A stretch of 41,155 nt of DNA from Betaproteobacteria bacterium (GTDB lineage Bacteria; Pseudomonadota; Gammaproteobacteria; Burkholderiales; SG8-39): the NCBI GenBank assembly GCA_007280315.1, contig QYQC01000064.1:1-41155 (forward strand), read 5' to 3'. Within the stretch, counting starts at the first letter, position 1, and every line of letters starts with the position of its first letter. Position numbers and translations under genes: made by a program. Positions 15,577 to 24,235 of this stretch are shown here, piece by piece. Below the pieces are notes generated by a model. It saw only the letters and a program-made list of their open reading frames with translations. It was not told the DNA's origin and searched no databases.

Positions 15577-16344
15577 TCAGCGATCCCTGAACCGGGCCTT
15601 GCGCTTTTCCATGAAGGCGTTCATGCCTTCGACCGCATCCTCGGTCTGAAATGCAAGCGTGTTCAAGTCCGCCTCGATCTTCAGTCCTTCGTGCAAAGGC
15701 ACTTCGAGCGCGCGTTTGACCGCGTCGCGCGCCAGGCGCAGCGCCGGCAGTCCGAAAGCGCTGAATTCGCGCGCGTAGGAGACAGCGGCTTCGATTGGGT
15801 CGCCTGCAATGAGGCGATGTACCAGCCCGATGCGCAGCGCCTCCTCCGCATCGACCGTGCGTCCGCTCAGAATCATTTCCAGGGCGCGCGCTTCTCCCAC
15901 GGCACGCGGCAGCCGTTGCGTTCCGCCGTATCCCGGGATCAGCCCCAGTTTGATTTCCGGCAGTCCCATCTTCGCCGTGGAAACGGCAATGCGAAAAGTG
16001 CAGGCGAGCGCGAGCTCGAGCCCGCCGCCAAAGGCGTAGCCGTTGATGGCCGCGATCGAAGGCATGGGCAGGGTATCGAGCTTTGCGAGGACCGACTGGC
16101 CGAACGCGGCATCGCCCCTCTGCGCCGACAGGCTGCGGCCGGTCAGCCCCTTGATGTCCGCGCCGGCGCAGAACGCCTTCGCCCCTGCGCCGGTCACGAT
16201 CAACGCCCGCGCATCGCCGCCGGCAACCTGATCGAACGCCTGCGCCAGTTCGCGCAGCACGTCGGAGGACAGTGCGTTCAGCGCTTGCTGCCGGTCCAGC
16301 GTAACCACCGCAAATTCTTCCCGCCGCGTCAGATGCACGTTCAT
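15577..16344 (-). CDS. Enoyl-CoA hydratase/isomerase (crotonase) family protein
   Basis: 255 residues, standard crotonase length. The oxyanion hole lies in AFCAGADIKGL and NGYAFGGGLELAL; E110 and E130 (LPEIKLGLIPGYGGTQRL) are in the two catalytic glutamate positions of enoyl-CoA hydratase 1, so hydration of short-chain 2-enoyl-CoA is likely. The ATG at 16344 is preceded by GGAGACC. It lies 71 bases after purA on the same strand and converges on the AA_synth gene. A hairpin GGTTCAG/CTGAACC (15574-15593) overlaps its stop but lacks a T tract. Confidence 0.88.
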   Translation of the reverse strand: MNVHLTRREEFAVVTLDRQQALNALSSDVLRELAQAFDQVAGGDARALIVTGAGAKAFCAGADIKGLTGRSLSAQRGDAAFGQSVLAKLDTLPMPSIAAINGYAFGGGLELALACTFRIAVSTAKMGLPEIKLGLIPGYGGTQRLPRAVGEARALEMILSGRTVDAEEALRIGLVHRLIAGDPIEAAVSYAREFSAFGLPALRLARDAVKRALEVPLHEGLKIEADLNTLAFQTEDAVEGMNAFMEKRKARFRDR

Positions 16345-16415
16345 GCTGGTCTCCTAAGCCGGACACCCTGGAATGTGACTGGCCGGCGCGCCCTGCCGTC
16401 CTGCCTTTCCCGTTG

Positions 16416-17708
16416 TCACTTGAATGGATGCCTTACAACGATGGTTTCCTTGCGGTCCGGCCCGGTCGAGATCATGTCCACCGGTACGCCACAGATCTGC
16501 TCCAGCCGCGACAAATACGCACGCGCGTTGGCTGGCAGCGCATCCAGCTGCTTTACCCCAACGGTGCTCTCGGACCACCCGGGCATTTCCTCGTAAATCG
16601 GCACGCAATCGCGCGAAGCATCCGCACCTGCCGGAAATATATCCACGGTTGCGCCACCGACGCGGTAACCGACGCCGAGCTTGATCCGCTCGATGCCGTC
16701 GAGCACGTCGAGCTTGGTGATGCACAGGCCGGACACGCCGTTGATCTGAATCGAGCGCTTGAGCACCGCCGCGTCGAACCAGCCGCAGCGGCGCGGCCGG
16801 CCGGTGACTGATCCGAATTCGTTGCCTCTCTGACGCAGCCGCTCGCCCATGGCGTCATCGAGCTCGGTCGGAAACGGACCGCTGCCGACCCGCGTCGAAT
16901 AGGCCTTGGCGATGCCCAGCACGTAGTGCAGCATCTGCGGGCCGACCCCGGCGCCACCGGCGGCGGCTCCGGCGACGCAGCTGCTCGAGGTGACAAACGG
17001 GTAAGTTCCGTGGTCGATATCCAGGAGCGAACCCTGCGCCCCTTCGAACAGCAACTGGCGCCCGGCGGCCGAGGCACGGTAGAGCTCCGAGGACACGTCT
17101 GCCACCATCGGTGCCAGGCGCGGCGCGAAGCCCAACGTATCGTCGTGTATCTGCTTGAAATCGACCGGCTTCGCCTTCAAATAGTGCTGCAGCACGAAGT
17201 TGTGGAAATCGAGCACCTCGCGCAATTTCTCGGCAAAGCGCTGCGGATTGAACAGGTCCTGCAGGCGGATGGCGCGCCGCGCGACCTTGTCTTCGTAAGC
17301 GGGTCCGATGCCTCGGCCCGTGGTGCCGATCTTGTCCGCACCCTTGGCCGCTTCGCGCGCCTGGTCGATGGCCACGTGATATGGCAGGATCAGGGGACAG
17401 GCACCGGAGATGCGCAACCGGTTTGCCACCGCGACGCCTGCCGTTTCCAGTTCGTCTATTTCCTGCAGCAGGGCCGATGGCGACAACACCACGCCGTTGC
17501 CGATGTAGCAGGCGACACCCTCACGCAGGATACCCGATGGAATCAGCCGCAGAATCGTTTTCTTGCCGTTGATCACCAGTGTATGACCGGCATTGTGTCC
17601 GCCCTGGAATCGCACCACCCCATCGGCATGGTCGGTGAGCCAATCGACCACCTTGCCCTTGCCCTCGTCACCCCACTGGGTGCCGATCACTACGACGTTT
17701 TTTGCCAT
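16416..17708 (-). CDS. purA: Adenylosuccinate synthetase
   Basis: 430 residues; GTP-dependent condensation of IMP and aspartate on the way to AMP. The N-terminal GTP/IMP loop VVIGTQWGDEGKGK, the following VRFQGGHNAGHTLV, the switch loop TTGRGIGPAYEDK, GAQGSLLDIDHGTYPFVTSS and the late TGRPRRCGWFD are all intact. It follows hisZ (112-base gap with no evident signal), a pairing common in betaproteobacteria. Confidence 0.98.
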   Translation of the reverse strand: MAKNVVVIGTQWGDEGKGKVVDWLTDHADGVVRFQGGHNAGHTLVINGKKTILRLIPSGILREGVACYIGNGVVLSPSALLQEIDELETAGVAVANRLRISGACPLILPYHVAIDQAREAAKGADKIGTTGRGIGPAYEDKVARRAIRLQDLFNPQRFAEKLREVLDFHNFVLQHYLKAKPVDFKQIHDDTLGFAPRLAPMVADVSSELYRASAAGRQLLFEGAQGSLLDIDHGTYPFVTSSSCVAGAAAGGAGVGPQMLHYVLGIAKAYSTRVGSGPFPTELDDAMGERLRQRGNEFGSVTGRPRRCGWFDAAVLKRSIQINGVSGLCITKLDVLDGIERIKLGVGYRVGGATVDIFPAGADASRDCVPIYEEMPGWSESTVGVKQLDALPANARAYLSRLEQICGVPVDMISTGPDRKETIVVRHPFK

Positions 17709-17820
17709 GCTCGACCCAAGAAAGAAGAATTACGGTTGCTGCCAGCGACGGCGAAATCTGCGCCACCTACCGATCCATCGCATCGGTTTCGTGCGCGCGT
17801 TCCAGCAGCTGTTCGCGGCT

Positions 17821-18966
17821 TCAAATATTTCTGACCTGCCATTTTGCCTTCTGTTTCACCAGTTCACGCGTACAACGCGCCTCATCGTCTGCGCTCTCGT
17901 GACCCGGCAGATCCTGAATCACCACTTCGCCCGCCGCACGCAGCGTTGCCATCGCGATTTCGAGCGCGGGGTCAGTACTGCGCGGCGCGCGGATCCAGCC
18001 GGGCGCGGGCGGCTCTGGCGACAGACGTGCCAGTTGCAGCAGGTAGAGCGTGAAGCCGGTGGCCGGCCGCGCACGCCCGAACGCCTTGCCCACGCCATCA
18101 TAGCGCCCACCGAGCGCAATTGCGTTGGGCAGCAGCGAGCAGTATGCGGCGAAAACGACGCCGCTGTGGTAGTGATAGCCGCGCAAATCGGCGAGATCGA
18201 TGCTCACCGGAACTTCGTCCATCGCAGTCAGGTGTTCGAGATCGGCAAGAGCGCGGGTGATTTCGGCATATCTAGGCAGAGCGCGCCGCGCACGCGCGAT
18301 CACCTCGCGGCCGCCATACAACTCGGGCAGAAGCAGAATCGCGCCGCGCGTGGTCTTGTCCAGGTTCTTCGTCAATACACGCAGTGCCGAGGCGTCCTTT
18401 GCCTGAAGCGCGGAGAACAACTCGGCTTCCGTCCCGGACTCAACGCCGCTGCGCCGCGCCAGCGCGCGAAACACTGCGACATGGCCGATGTTCAGGCGCA
18501 CGTCGGGCAGATTGCACAGTTTCAACGCCCGCTCCAGCAACCGCTGTATCTCCAGGTCGCTCTCGATGCCCGCATGTCCGTAGACCTCGGCGCCGATTTG
18601 CAGCGGCTCGCGCGTCGAAGTCAGTCCCGCGGGGAGGGTGTGCAGCACCGAGCCACAATAACAAAGCCGGGTAACGCCATCTCGATTGAGCAGATGCGCG
18701 TCGATACGCGCCACCTGCGGCGTGATGTCGGCTCGAACGCCCATGGTGCGCCCGGATAATTGATCCACCAGCTTGAACGTGCGCAGGTCCATGTCGTGGC
18801 CGGTGCCGGTCAGCAGTGACTCGGTGTATTCGAGCAAGGGCGGCATGACCAGTTCGTAGCCATGCACACGGAACAGTTCCAGCAAATTCGCGCGCAACAA
18901 CTCTATCCGGCGCGCCTCCGGCGGCAGGATATCCTCGATATATTCCGGGAGTACCCAGTTACGCAT
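17821..18966 (-). CDS. hisZ: ATP phosphoribosyltransferase regulatory subunit HisZ
   Basis: 381-residue HisRS paralogue without the anticodon-binding domain. With a short-form HisG it makes the hetero-octameric first enzyme of histidine synthesis. N-terminal LPEYIEDILPPEARRIELLR and motif 2-like TGVRADITPQVARIDAHLL stretches (MGVRADITPQVAR) are recognisable, as is GGRYDGVGKAFGRARPATGF. It is distinct from the true hisS at 26152-27432 in this window. hisG is not here. Its neighbours are DUF2065/hflC upstream and purA downstream, as in other betaproteobacteria. Confidence 0.94.
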   Translation of the reverse strand: MRNWVLPEYIEDILPPEARRIELLRANLLELFRVHGYELVMPPLLEYTESLLTGTGHDMDLRTFKLVDQLSGRTMGVRADITPQVARIDAHLLNRDGVTRLCYCGSVLHTLPAGLTSTREPLQIGAEVYGHAGIESDLEIQRLLERALKLCNLPDVRLNIGHVAVFRALARRSGVESGTEAELFSALQAKDASALRVLTKNLDKTTRGAILLLPELYGGREVIARARRALPRYAEITRALADLEHLTAMDEVPVSIDLADLRGYHYHSGVVFAAYCSLLPNAIALGGRYDGVGKAFGRARPATGFTLYLLQLARLSPEPPAPGWIRAPRSTDPALEIAMATLRAAGEVVIQDLPGHESADDEARCTRELVKQKAKWQVRNI

Positions 18967-19049
18967 GAACCGTGGCGGCGCTTAAGAACCGGGCGGCAGG
19001 CAGACTCGTCCATGCCCGGAACGCAACTTCGCTTCTCAAGCTCTGCTCC

Positions 19050-19235
19050 TTACTTCGAAAATAACAACAGCAGCAAACCCGCGATCATCGAGGTCAGTCC
19101 GAAGAAACGGATCTGACCGTCGCTGAACTTGGTGATGCGGCGAAAGGTTTCGCGCCACTGCGCCGGGAACAGGAACGGCAGGATGCCCTCGATCACCAGC
19201 ATCAGCGCAAACGCCATCAGGAACGTGCTCGCCAT
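19050..19235 (-). CDS. DUF2065 (YjeT-like) small membrane protein
   Basis: 61 residues with two hydrophobic segments (about residues 3-21 and 44-60) around FPAQWRETFRRITKFSDGQIRFFG, which is the DUF2065 pattern. ATG 19235 is chosen because GGAG stands 8 bases before it; a GTG three codons upstream is possible. It lies 20 bases after hflC, the usual position between hflC and purA/hisZ. Function unknown; linkage suggests a membrane role near HflKC. Confidence 0.88.
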   Translation of the reverse strand: MASTFLMAFALMLVIEGILPFLFPAQWRETFRRITKFSDGQIRFFGLTSMIAGLLLLLFSK

Positions 19236-19255
19236 TCCGGGCACTCCGCTAAACG

Positions 19256-20134
19256 CTACTTGCTTCCTTTGCCCGGACTCTTAAGGTACTTGAAGAACTC
19301 CGAGTTGGGTTCCAGCACCAGCACATCACTGCGGTCCTTGAAACTCGACCGGTAGGCTTCGAGGCTGCGATAGAACGCGTAAAACTCCGGATTCTGTCCA
19401 TACGCCTGCGCGTAGGCCGCGGCCGCCTTGGCATCGCCCTCGCCCTTGGTGCGCTGCGCTTCCTTGTAGGCATTCGCAATGATCACCTCGCGCTCCTTGT
19501 CCGCTTCGGCGCGGATGCGTTCAGCCTGGCTCGAACCCTCCGAACGCAGCTGGTTGGCCACGCTCTTGCGTTCGGCGTCCATGCGCTTGTACACCGATTC
19601 GCTCACCTCCTGCGGCAGATCGACCCGTTTCAGGCGCACGTCGATGATCTCGACCCCGATTTTCTTCGCATCCTGGTTGGCCCGATCACGTACGTTCTTC
19701 ATGATCTCGTCGCGGTCCTCGGATACGACTTCGTGCACCGTGCGCTTGCCCACCTCCTCGCGCAGCGTCGCGTTGACGGTCTGCGAAATGCGCGTCTGCG
19801 CCTGCACCTCGTCGCCGACGCTGATGTAGTACTGGCGCGCGTCGTTGATTTTCCATTTGACGAACGTATCCACCAGCAGGTTCTTCTTTTCCGAGGTGAT
19901 ATAGCGCTCGGCGTCCGGTGTATCCAGCGTGAGGATGCGCGCATCGAAGTAGCGCACGTTCTGGATGAACGGCCACTTGAAATGCAGCCCGGGCGTGGTG
20001 ATGACTTCCTTTACCTCACCCAGTTGGAACACGATGGCACGCTCGCGCTGATCCACGGTGAACAGCGCCATGCTCGCCAGCATCACCATACCCAGCAGGG
20101 CCGCAACAACGACTCCCATGCGATTGTTCATCAT
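19256..20134 (-). CDS. hflC: HflC, SPFH-domain regulator of FtsH
   Basis: 292 residues. One N-terminal transmembrane helix (about 6-25, VVVAALLGMVMLASMALFTV) is followed by a periplasmic SPFH/band-7 domain beginning DQRERAIVFQLGEV, a charged coiled-coil helix (about 180-240) and a short tail. With HflK it forms the cage around the FtsH protease. Its ATG overlaps the hflK stop by 4 bases. Confidence 0.96.
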   Translation of the reverse strand: MMNNRMGVVVAALLGMVMLASMALFTVDQRERAIVFQLGEVKEVITTPGLHFKWPFIQNVRYFDARILTLDTPDAERYITSEKKNLLVDTFVKWKINDARQYYISVGDEVQAQTRISQTVNATLREEVGKRTVHEVVSEDRDEIMKNVRDRANQDAKKIGVEIIDVRLKRVDLPQEVSESVYKRMDAERKSVANQLRSEGSSQAERIRAEADKEREVIIANAYKEAQRTKGEGDAKAAAAYAQAYGQNPEFYAFYRSLEAYRSSFKDRSDVLVLEPNSEFFKYLKSPGKGSK

Positions 20135-21315
20135 GGCCGGCTCTCTCTCTGTCTGTCGCGCAGCGCGTCGCGCGAGCGCGCCGCGGAATTCGGATTTGCC
20201 GTCGGTTCGACCAGCGACTGACCGGAGGGCGACGAACCCTCGGCCAACGCCCCTGCCGACATCTGCATGATCTTGTCCAGCGGCAGGTAGAGCAGGTTGC
20301 CGCCGCTCTTCGCGTCGAGCAGTATTTTGCTGGTGCTGCTCATAATCTGCTGCACCGTCTCGATGTACATGCGATCGCGCATCACCTGCGGCGCCTTGTT
20401 GTATTCGGCAAGCACCTGCTTGAAGCGGCTCGCTTCGCCCTCGGCGTTGGCCAGCACGCGCTGGCGATAGCCCTGCGCCTCTTCGGTCAGGCGCGAGGCG
20501 GCGCCGCGCGCCTTGGGTACAACGTCGTTGAAATAGGCCTGGCCCTCGTTCTTCTGCCGTTCCAGGTCCTGCTTGGCCTTGACTGCGTCGTCGAACGCGG
20601 CCTGCACCTGCTCCGGCGGCTGCGCGTTTTGCATGGTCACCCGGCTGATCAGGATGCCGGTTTTATAGCGATCGAGAATATCCTGGATCAGTTTCTGCGC
20701 ATCGGTCGCCACCTGTTCGCGTCCCTCGTACAACACGAAGTCCATTTTGCTCGCGCCTACGACCTCGCGAAATGCAGTCTCCGCCGCCTGCAGTACGGTG
20801 TCATCGGGCCGCTTGTTGTTGAACAGGTAGTCCAGCGGATCCTTCAGTGTGTACTGCACGGCAAACTGGATATCGATAATGTTCTCGTCGTCGGTGAGCA
20901 TGATCGATTCCTTCAGCACCTTGGTCTTGACGGTGTTGCGATAGCCGATTTCCACGGTGCGCACCGAGGACAAATTCACGATCTCGTGCGACTGGAACGG
21001 AAACGGCACGCGCCAGCGCAGGCCCGGGCTGCTGAGTTCGGAGTACTTGCCGAACGTAAACACCACGCCGCGCGCTTTCTCATCCACGGTGTAAAAGCCG
21101 CTCGCCAGCCACACCACCAGCACGAGCGCGACCAGAACACCCGCGCCGCCGCCGATCTGGCGCATGCTTGGCGGCTTGACCGACGCTCCGCCGCCCCCGC
21201 CTCTTCCGCCGAACATGCCGTTCAGCTTCTGATTGAAGTTGCGCCACAACTCGTCCAAGTCCGGCGGTCCGTTGCCCCCGCCTTTCTTGCCCCATTGCGG
21301 GTCGTTAAGTGACAT
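20131..21315 (-). CDS. hflK: HflK, SPFH-domain regulator of FtsH
   Basis: 394 residues. A glycine/asparagine-rich cytoplasmic N-terminus (KKGGGNGPPDLDELWRNF) contains a second Gly-rich run. One transmembrane helix follows at about residues 54-73, then the SPFH domain (GFYTVDEKARGVVFTFGKY) and a long helical region with RQRVLANAEGEASRF. It is the partner of HflC directly downstream. Its start overlaps the hflX 3' end by 11 bases, so hflX-hflK-hflC are probably co-translated. Confidence 0.96.
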   Translation of the reverse strand: MSLNDPQWGKKGGGNGPPDLDELWRNFNQKLNGMFGGRGGGGGASVKPPSMRQIGGGAGVLVALVLVVWLASGFYTVDEKARGVVFTFGKYSELSSPGLRWRVPFPFQSHEIVNLSSVRTVEIGYRNTVKTKVLKESIMLTDDENIIDIQFAVQYTLKDPLDYLFNNKRPDDTVLQAAETAFREVVGASKMDFVLYEGREQVATDAQKLIQDILDRYKTGILISRVTMQNAQPPEQVQAAFDDAVKAKQDLERQKNEGQAYFNDVVPKARGAASRLTEEAQGYRQRVLANAEGEASRFKQVLAEYNKAPQVMRDRMYIETVQQIMSSTSKILLDAKSGGNLLYLPLDKIMQMSAGALAEGSSPSGQSLVEPTANPNSAARSRDALRDRQRESRP

Positions 21316-22456
21316 AGGAATCCTTATGATGAAGCTCCGCTTCCAGGTTGGTTGTTGCGGACTTTTTTGCGGCCGCGATTTCGGCCAGTGCAGTCCTGAG
21401 AAAATCCATGCCGTCGCCGGTCTTGGCGCTCAAACTGACACGGCATATTTTACCATACTCATCACGCTCCAAACCCGGCAATACTGGCGTCAGGTCGGTC
21501 TTGTTCCACACCAGCACCTGCGGGATGCCCTCTGCTCCAATCTCGGCCAGCACCGCGTTGACCGCCACTATCTGCGCTTCACGCACGCCGCTCGATGCGT
21601 CGACTACGTGCAGCAGCAGATCGGCATGGATGGTTTCCTCCAGCGTGGCGCGAAATGACGCAACCAGACCGTGCGGCAGATCGCGGATAAAGCCGACGGT
21701 ATCGGACAACACCAGATTGCCCGCACCTTCAACGTACATGCGCCGCGTCGTGGTATCGAGCGTGGCGAACAACTGGTCGGCAGTGTAGCTGTCGGCATGG
21801 GTGAGCGCATTGAACAGCGTGGATTTTCCCGCATTGGTGTAACCGACCAGAGAAACCGATAGGACGTCGCCGCGCACCCGCGCACGTCGCTGCACATCGC
21901 GTCGGCGCTTGAACTGAACCAGTTTGTCCTTGAGCACCTTGACGCGGTTGCCGATCAGCCGCCGGTCGACCTCGATCTGTGTCTCACCCATGCCACCGAG
22001 AAAACCGCGACCACCGCGCTGGCGTTCAAGGTGGGTCCAGCCGCGCACCAGACGCGTGGAGGCGTACTCCAGTTGCGCCAGTTCGACCTGCAGCTTGCCC
22101 TCGTGGCTGCGCGCGCGTCGGGCGAAGATGCCGAGGATCAGCCCGGTGCGGTCGAGCACCGGGCAGTCAAGCTTCTTCTCCAGGTTGCGTTGCTGCGCCG
22201 GCGACAGTTCGTGGTTGAAAACGGTCACCACCGCGTTCTGCTCGCGCACCGCGGCGGCGATTTCCTCGACCTTGCCCGAACCCGCATAAAGCGCCGGATC
22301 AGGCCGCTGCCGCTTGCCCTGGATCAGCGCACTTGGCTTGAGCCCCGCGCTCTCGACCAGCAGGCGCAGCTCGTCCAGGCTTTCGCTGTAGCCGCCGGCG
22401 TTGAAATCCAATCCGACCAGCACCGCCGCGTTGGCGCGCCCGCGCTGCTCAGACAT
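21305..22456 (-). CDS. hflX: Ribosome-associated GTPase HflX
   Basis: 383 residues. The N-terminal HflX domain (LDELRLLVESAGLKPSALI, RTGLILGIFARRARSHEGK) is followed by a coiled linker with GGRGFLGGMGETQIEVDRR and a G domain with P-loop GYTNAGKSTLF, DTVGFIRDLP (G3) and NKTD (G4). HflX splits stalled or heat-damaged ribosomes in E. coli. It is 32 bases after hfq and overlaps hflK, giving the classical hfq-hflX-hflK-hflC order. Confidence 0.96.
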   Translation of the reverse strand: MSEQRGRANAAVLVGLDFNAGGYSESLDELRLLVESAGLKPSALIQGKRQRPDPALYAGSGKVEEIAAAVREQNAVVTVFNHELSPAQQRNLEKKLDCPVLDRTGLILGIFARRARSHEGKLQVELAQLEYASTRLVRGWTHLERQRGGRGFLGGMGETQIEVDRRLIGNRVKVLKDKLVQFKRRRDVQRRARVRGDVLSVSLVGYTNAGKSTLFNALTHADSYTADQLFATLDTTTRRMYVEGAGNLVLSDTVGFIRDLPHGLVASFRATLEETIHADLLLHVVDASSGVREAQIVAVNAVLAEIGAEGIPQVLVWNKTDLTPVLPGLERDEYGKICRVSLSAKTGDGMDFLRTALAEIAAAKKSATTNLEAELHHKDSYVT

Positions 22457-22488
22457 CGCGCGCGCCGGCGGCAGCGGGCCGACTGGTC

Positions 22489-22731
22489 TCAGCTTTCGGA
22501 AGCAGGGTGATCGTAGGAAATGGTGACCGCGCGCGCCGGCACGACGGTGGAGATCGCGTGCTTGTAGACCATCTGTGTGACGGTGTTTTTAAGCAGGACA
22601 ACATACTGGTCGAAGGATTCCACCTGGCCTTGCAACTTGATGCCATTGACCAGATAGATCGAGACCGGCACGTGCTCTTTGCGCAGCGTGTTAAGAAACG
22701 GGTCTTGTAACAACTGCCCTTTAGCGCTCAT
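22489..22731 (-). CDS. hfq: RNA chaperone Hfq
   Basis: 80 residues. Sm1 motif VSIYLVNGIKLQGQVESFDQ and the Sm2 signature YKHAIS are both intact. It forms a hexamer pairing small RNAs with mRNAs. The ATG at 22731 has GGGAGG at a good distance; the GTG four codons upstream overlaps that Shine-Dalgarno and is rejected. The C-terminal tail after the Sm fold is short (ISYDHPASES). Confidence 0.98.
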   Translation of the reverse strand: MSAKGQLLQDPFLNTLRKEHVPVSIYLVNGIKLQGQVESFDQYVVLLKNTVTQMVYKHAISTVVPARAVTISYDHPASES

Positions 22732-22819
22732 CGTGCCTCCCACAGCTTTGTTGTTGAACTGCCACTGTAATTGATTTTTCGGTCATTTTCCACCGTTGCT
22801 TGCATATTGGGGAGTGTTA

Positions 22820-24142
22820 TTACTTTTTCAAGTAGGGATTGCTCGAAGTCTTGAACTGCACTTTCAGAGGTGTGCCCTGAAGCGAGAATTCCTCGCGAAA
22901 CCGTCCCTCCAGATAGCGGCGGTAGCTCTCCGGCACTGCGCCAAGCGCGTTGCCATGAATGACAATCAGGGGTGGATTCATGCCGCCCTGATGGGCGTAA
23001 CGCAACTTGGGCCGCGTCAATCCCTTGCGCGGCGGCTGCTGGCGCTCGACCGCTTCGATCAGCACCCGCGTCAGACGCGGGGTCGACAGTTTGGTCATGG
23101 CCGCGCGGTAAGCGTCGTCGATGGACGGCAGCAAACCCGACATGCCGCTGCCCTGCAGTGCAGAAATGAAATGCTGGCGCGCAAACCCGAGAAAACCGAG
23201 TTTGCGTACCAGATCGCGTTTGACGCATTCGCGCCGGTAATCGTCCAGGTCGTCCCATTTGTTGACCGCCACCACCAGCGCGCGCCCCTTCTCCACCACG
23301 TAGCCGGCGATATGCGCATCCTGATCGGAAATCTCGGCCTGCGCATCCAGCACCAGTACCACGACGTTTGCCTGGTCCACCGACTGCAGCGTCTTGATCA
23401 CGGAAAACTTCTCCACCGACTCGAACACCTGGCCGCGGCGGCGCAGGCCGGCGGTATCGATCAGGGTATAGCTTCTGCCGTCGCGTTCGAACGGGACTTC
23501 GATGCTGTCGCGCGTCGTGCCCGGCTGGTCGAAGGCAATGACCCGATTCTCGCCCAACAGGGTATTGATCAGCGTCGACTTGCCGACGTTGGGACGGCCG
23601 ATAATGGCAATGCGCGGATGATTCGCGAGGAGCGGTTCTTCAGGTTCGCGCTCAAAACCGGCAAGCGCCAGATCGACCAGATCGTTGACGCCTTCGCCGT
23701 GCGCGGCAGAGATGGCGTAAGGCTCGCCCAGCGCGAGTTCGTGGAATTCGGCCGTGACGACGCCGGTATTCATGCCCTCCGCCTTGTTCACGCTAAGCAA
23801 CACCGGCCGTCCGGTTTTGCGCAGTAAGGCGGCAATATTGCGGTCCTGTGGCGCCAGCCCCTGGCGCACATCGACCATGAACAGAATCACGTCGGCCTCG
23901 GCGATCGCCTGCAGCGTCTGCTTCGCCATTTCATGCAGAATGCCCTCCTTCGCCACCGGTTCGAAACCACCGGTGTCGACGACGAGGAAGGGCCGGTCCC
24001 CGACACGACCTTCGCCATAGTGACGATCACGCGTCAAACCGGGCATGTCGGCCACCAGCGCGTCGCGACTGCGCGTGAGCCGGTTGAACAGCGTGGACTT
24101 GCCGACATTGGGCCGGCCGACGATGACTATGGTCGGTTTCAT
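22820..24142 (-). CDS. der: Ribosome assembly GTPase Der (EngA)
   Basis: 440 residues with two tandem G domains, each with GRPNVGKST (near residues 8 and 180), followed by DTGGFE and DTAGLRRRG switch motifs, NKAEG and NKWDD specificity motifs, and a C-terminal KH-like domain (PPRKGLTRPKLRYAHQGG). Needed for 50S assembly. It lies 93 bases after bamB; no clear Shine-Dalgarno precedes its ATG. Confidence 0.97.
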   Translation of the reverse strand: MKPTIVIVGRPNVGKSTLFNRLTRSRDALVADMPGLTRDRHYGEGRVGDRPFLVVDTGGFEPVAKEGILHEMAKQTLQAIAEADVILFMVDVRQGLAPQDRNIAALLRKTGRPVLLSVNKAEGMNTGVVTAEFHELALGEPYAISAAHGEGVNDLVDLALAGFEREPEEPLLANHPRIAIIGRPNVGKSTLINTLLGENRVIAFDQPGTTRDSIEVPFERDGRSYTLIDTAGLRRRGQVFESVEKFSVIKTLQSVDQANVVVLVLDAQAEISDQDAHIAGYVVEKGRALVVAVNKWDDLDDYRRECVKRDLVRKLGFLGFARQHFISALQGSGMSGLLPSIDDAYRAAMTKLSTPRLTRVLIEAVERQQPPRKGLTRPKLRYAHQGGMNPPLIVIHGNALGAVPESYRRYLEGRFREEFSLQGTPLKVQFKTSSNPYLKK

Positions 24143-24235
24143 GCGTGCGGGGTCAGTCGCTCAGGCGCAGAGCCCGAACGGGAGTTACGATTTCTCCGTT
24201 TCGGATACCCGGCGTTTTCGCGCAGAGCGAGCTTT

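Noticed and set aside
15518..15593. Hairpins GCGCCG/CGGCGC and GGTTCAG/CTGAACC between the AA_synth and enoyl-CoA hydratase genes as terminators
   Set aside because: Neither has a T tract on either strand. They may still slow convergent transcription but cannot be called intrinsic terminators.
17821..18966. hisZ as a second histidyl-tRNA synthetase
   Set aside because: It lacks the anticodon-binding domain and the GLDYY-type histidine motif that are intact in hisS at 26152-27432.
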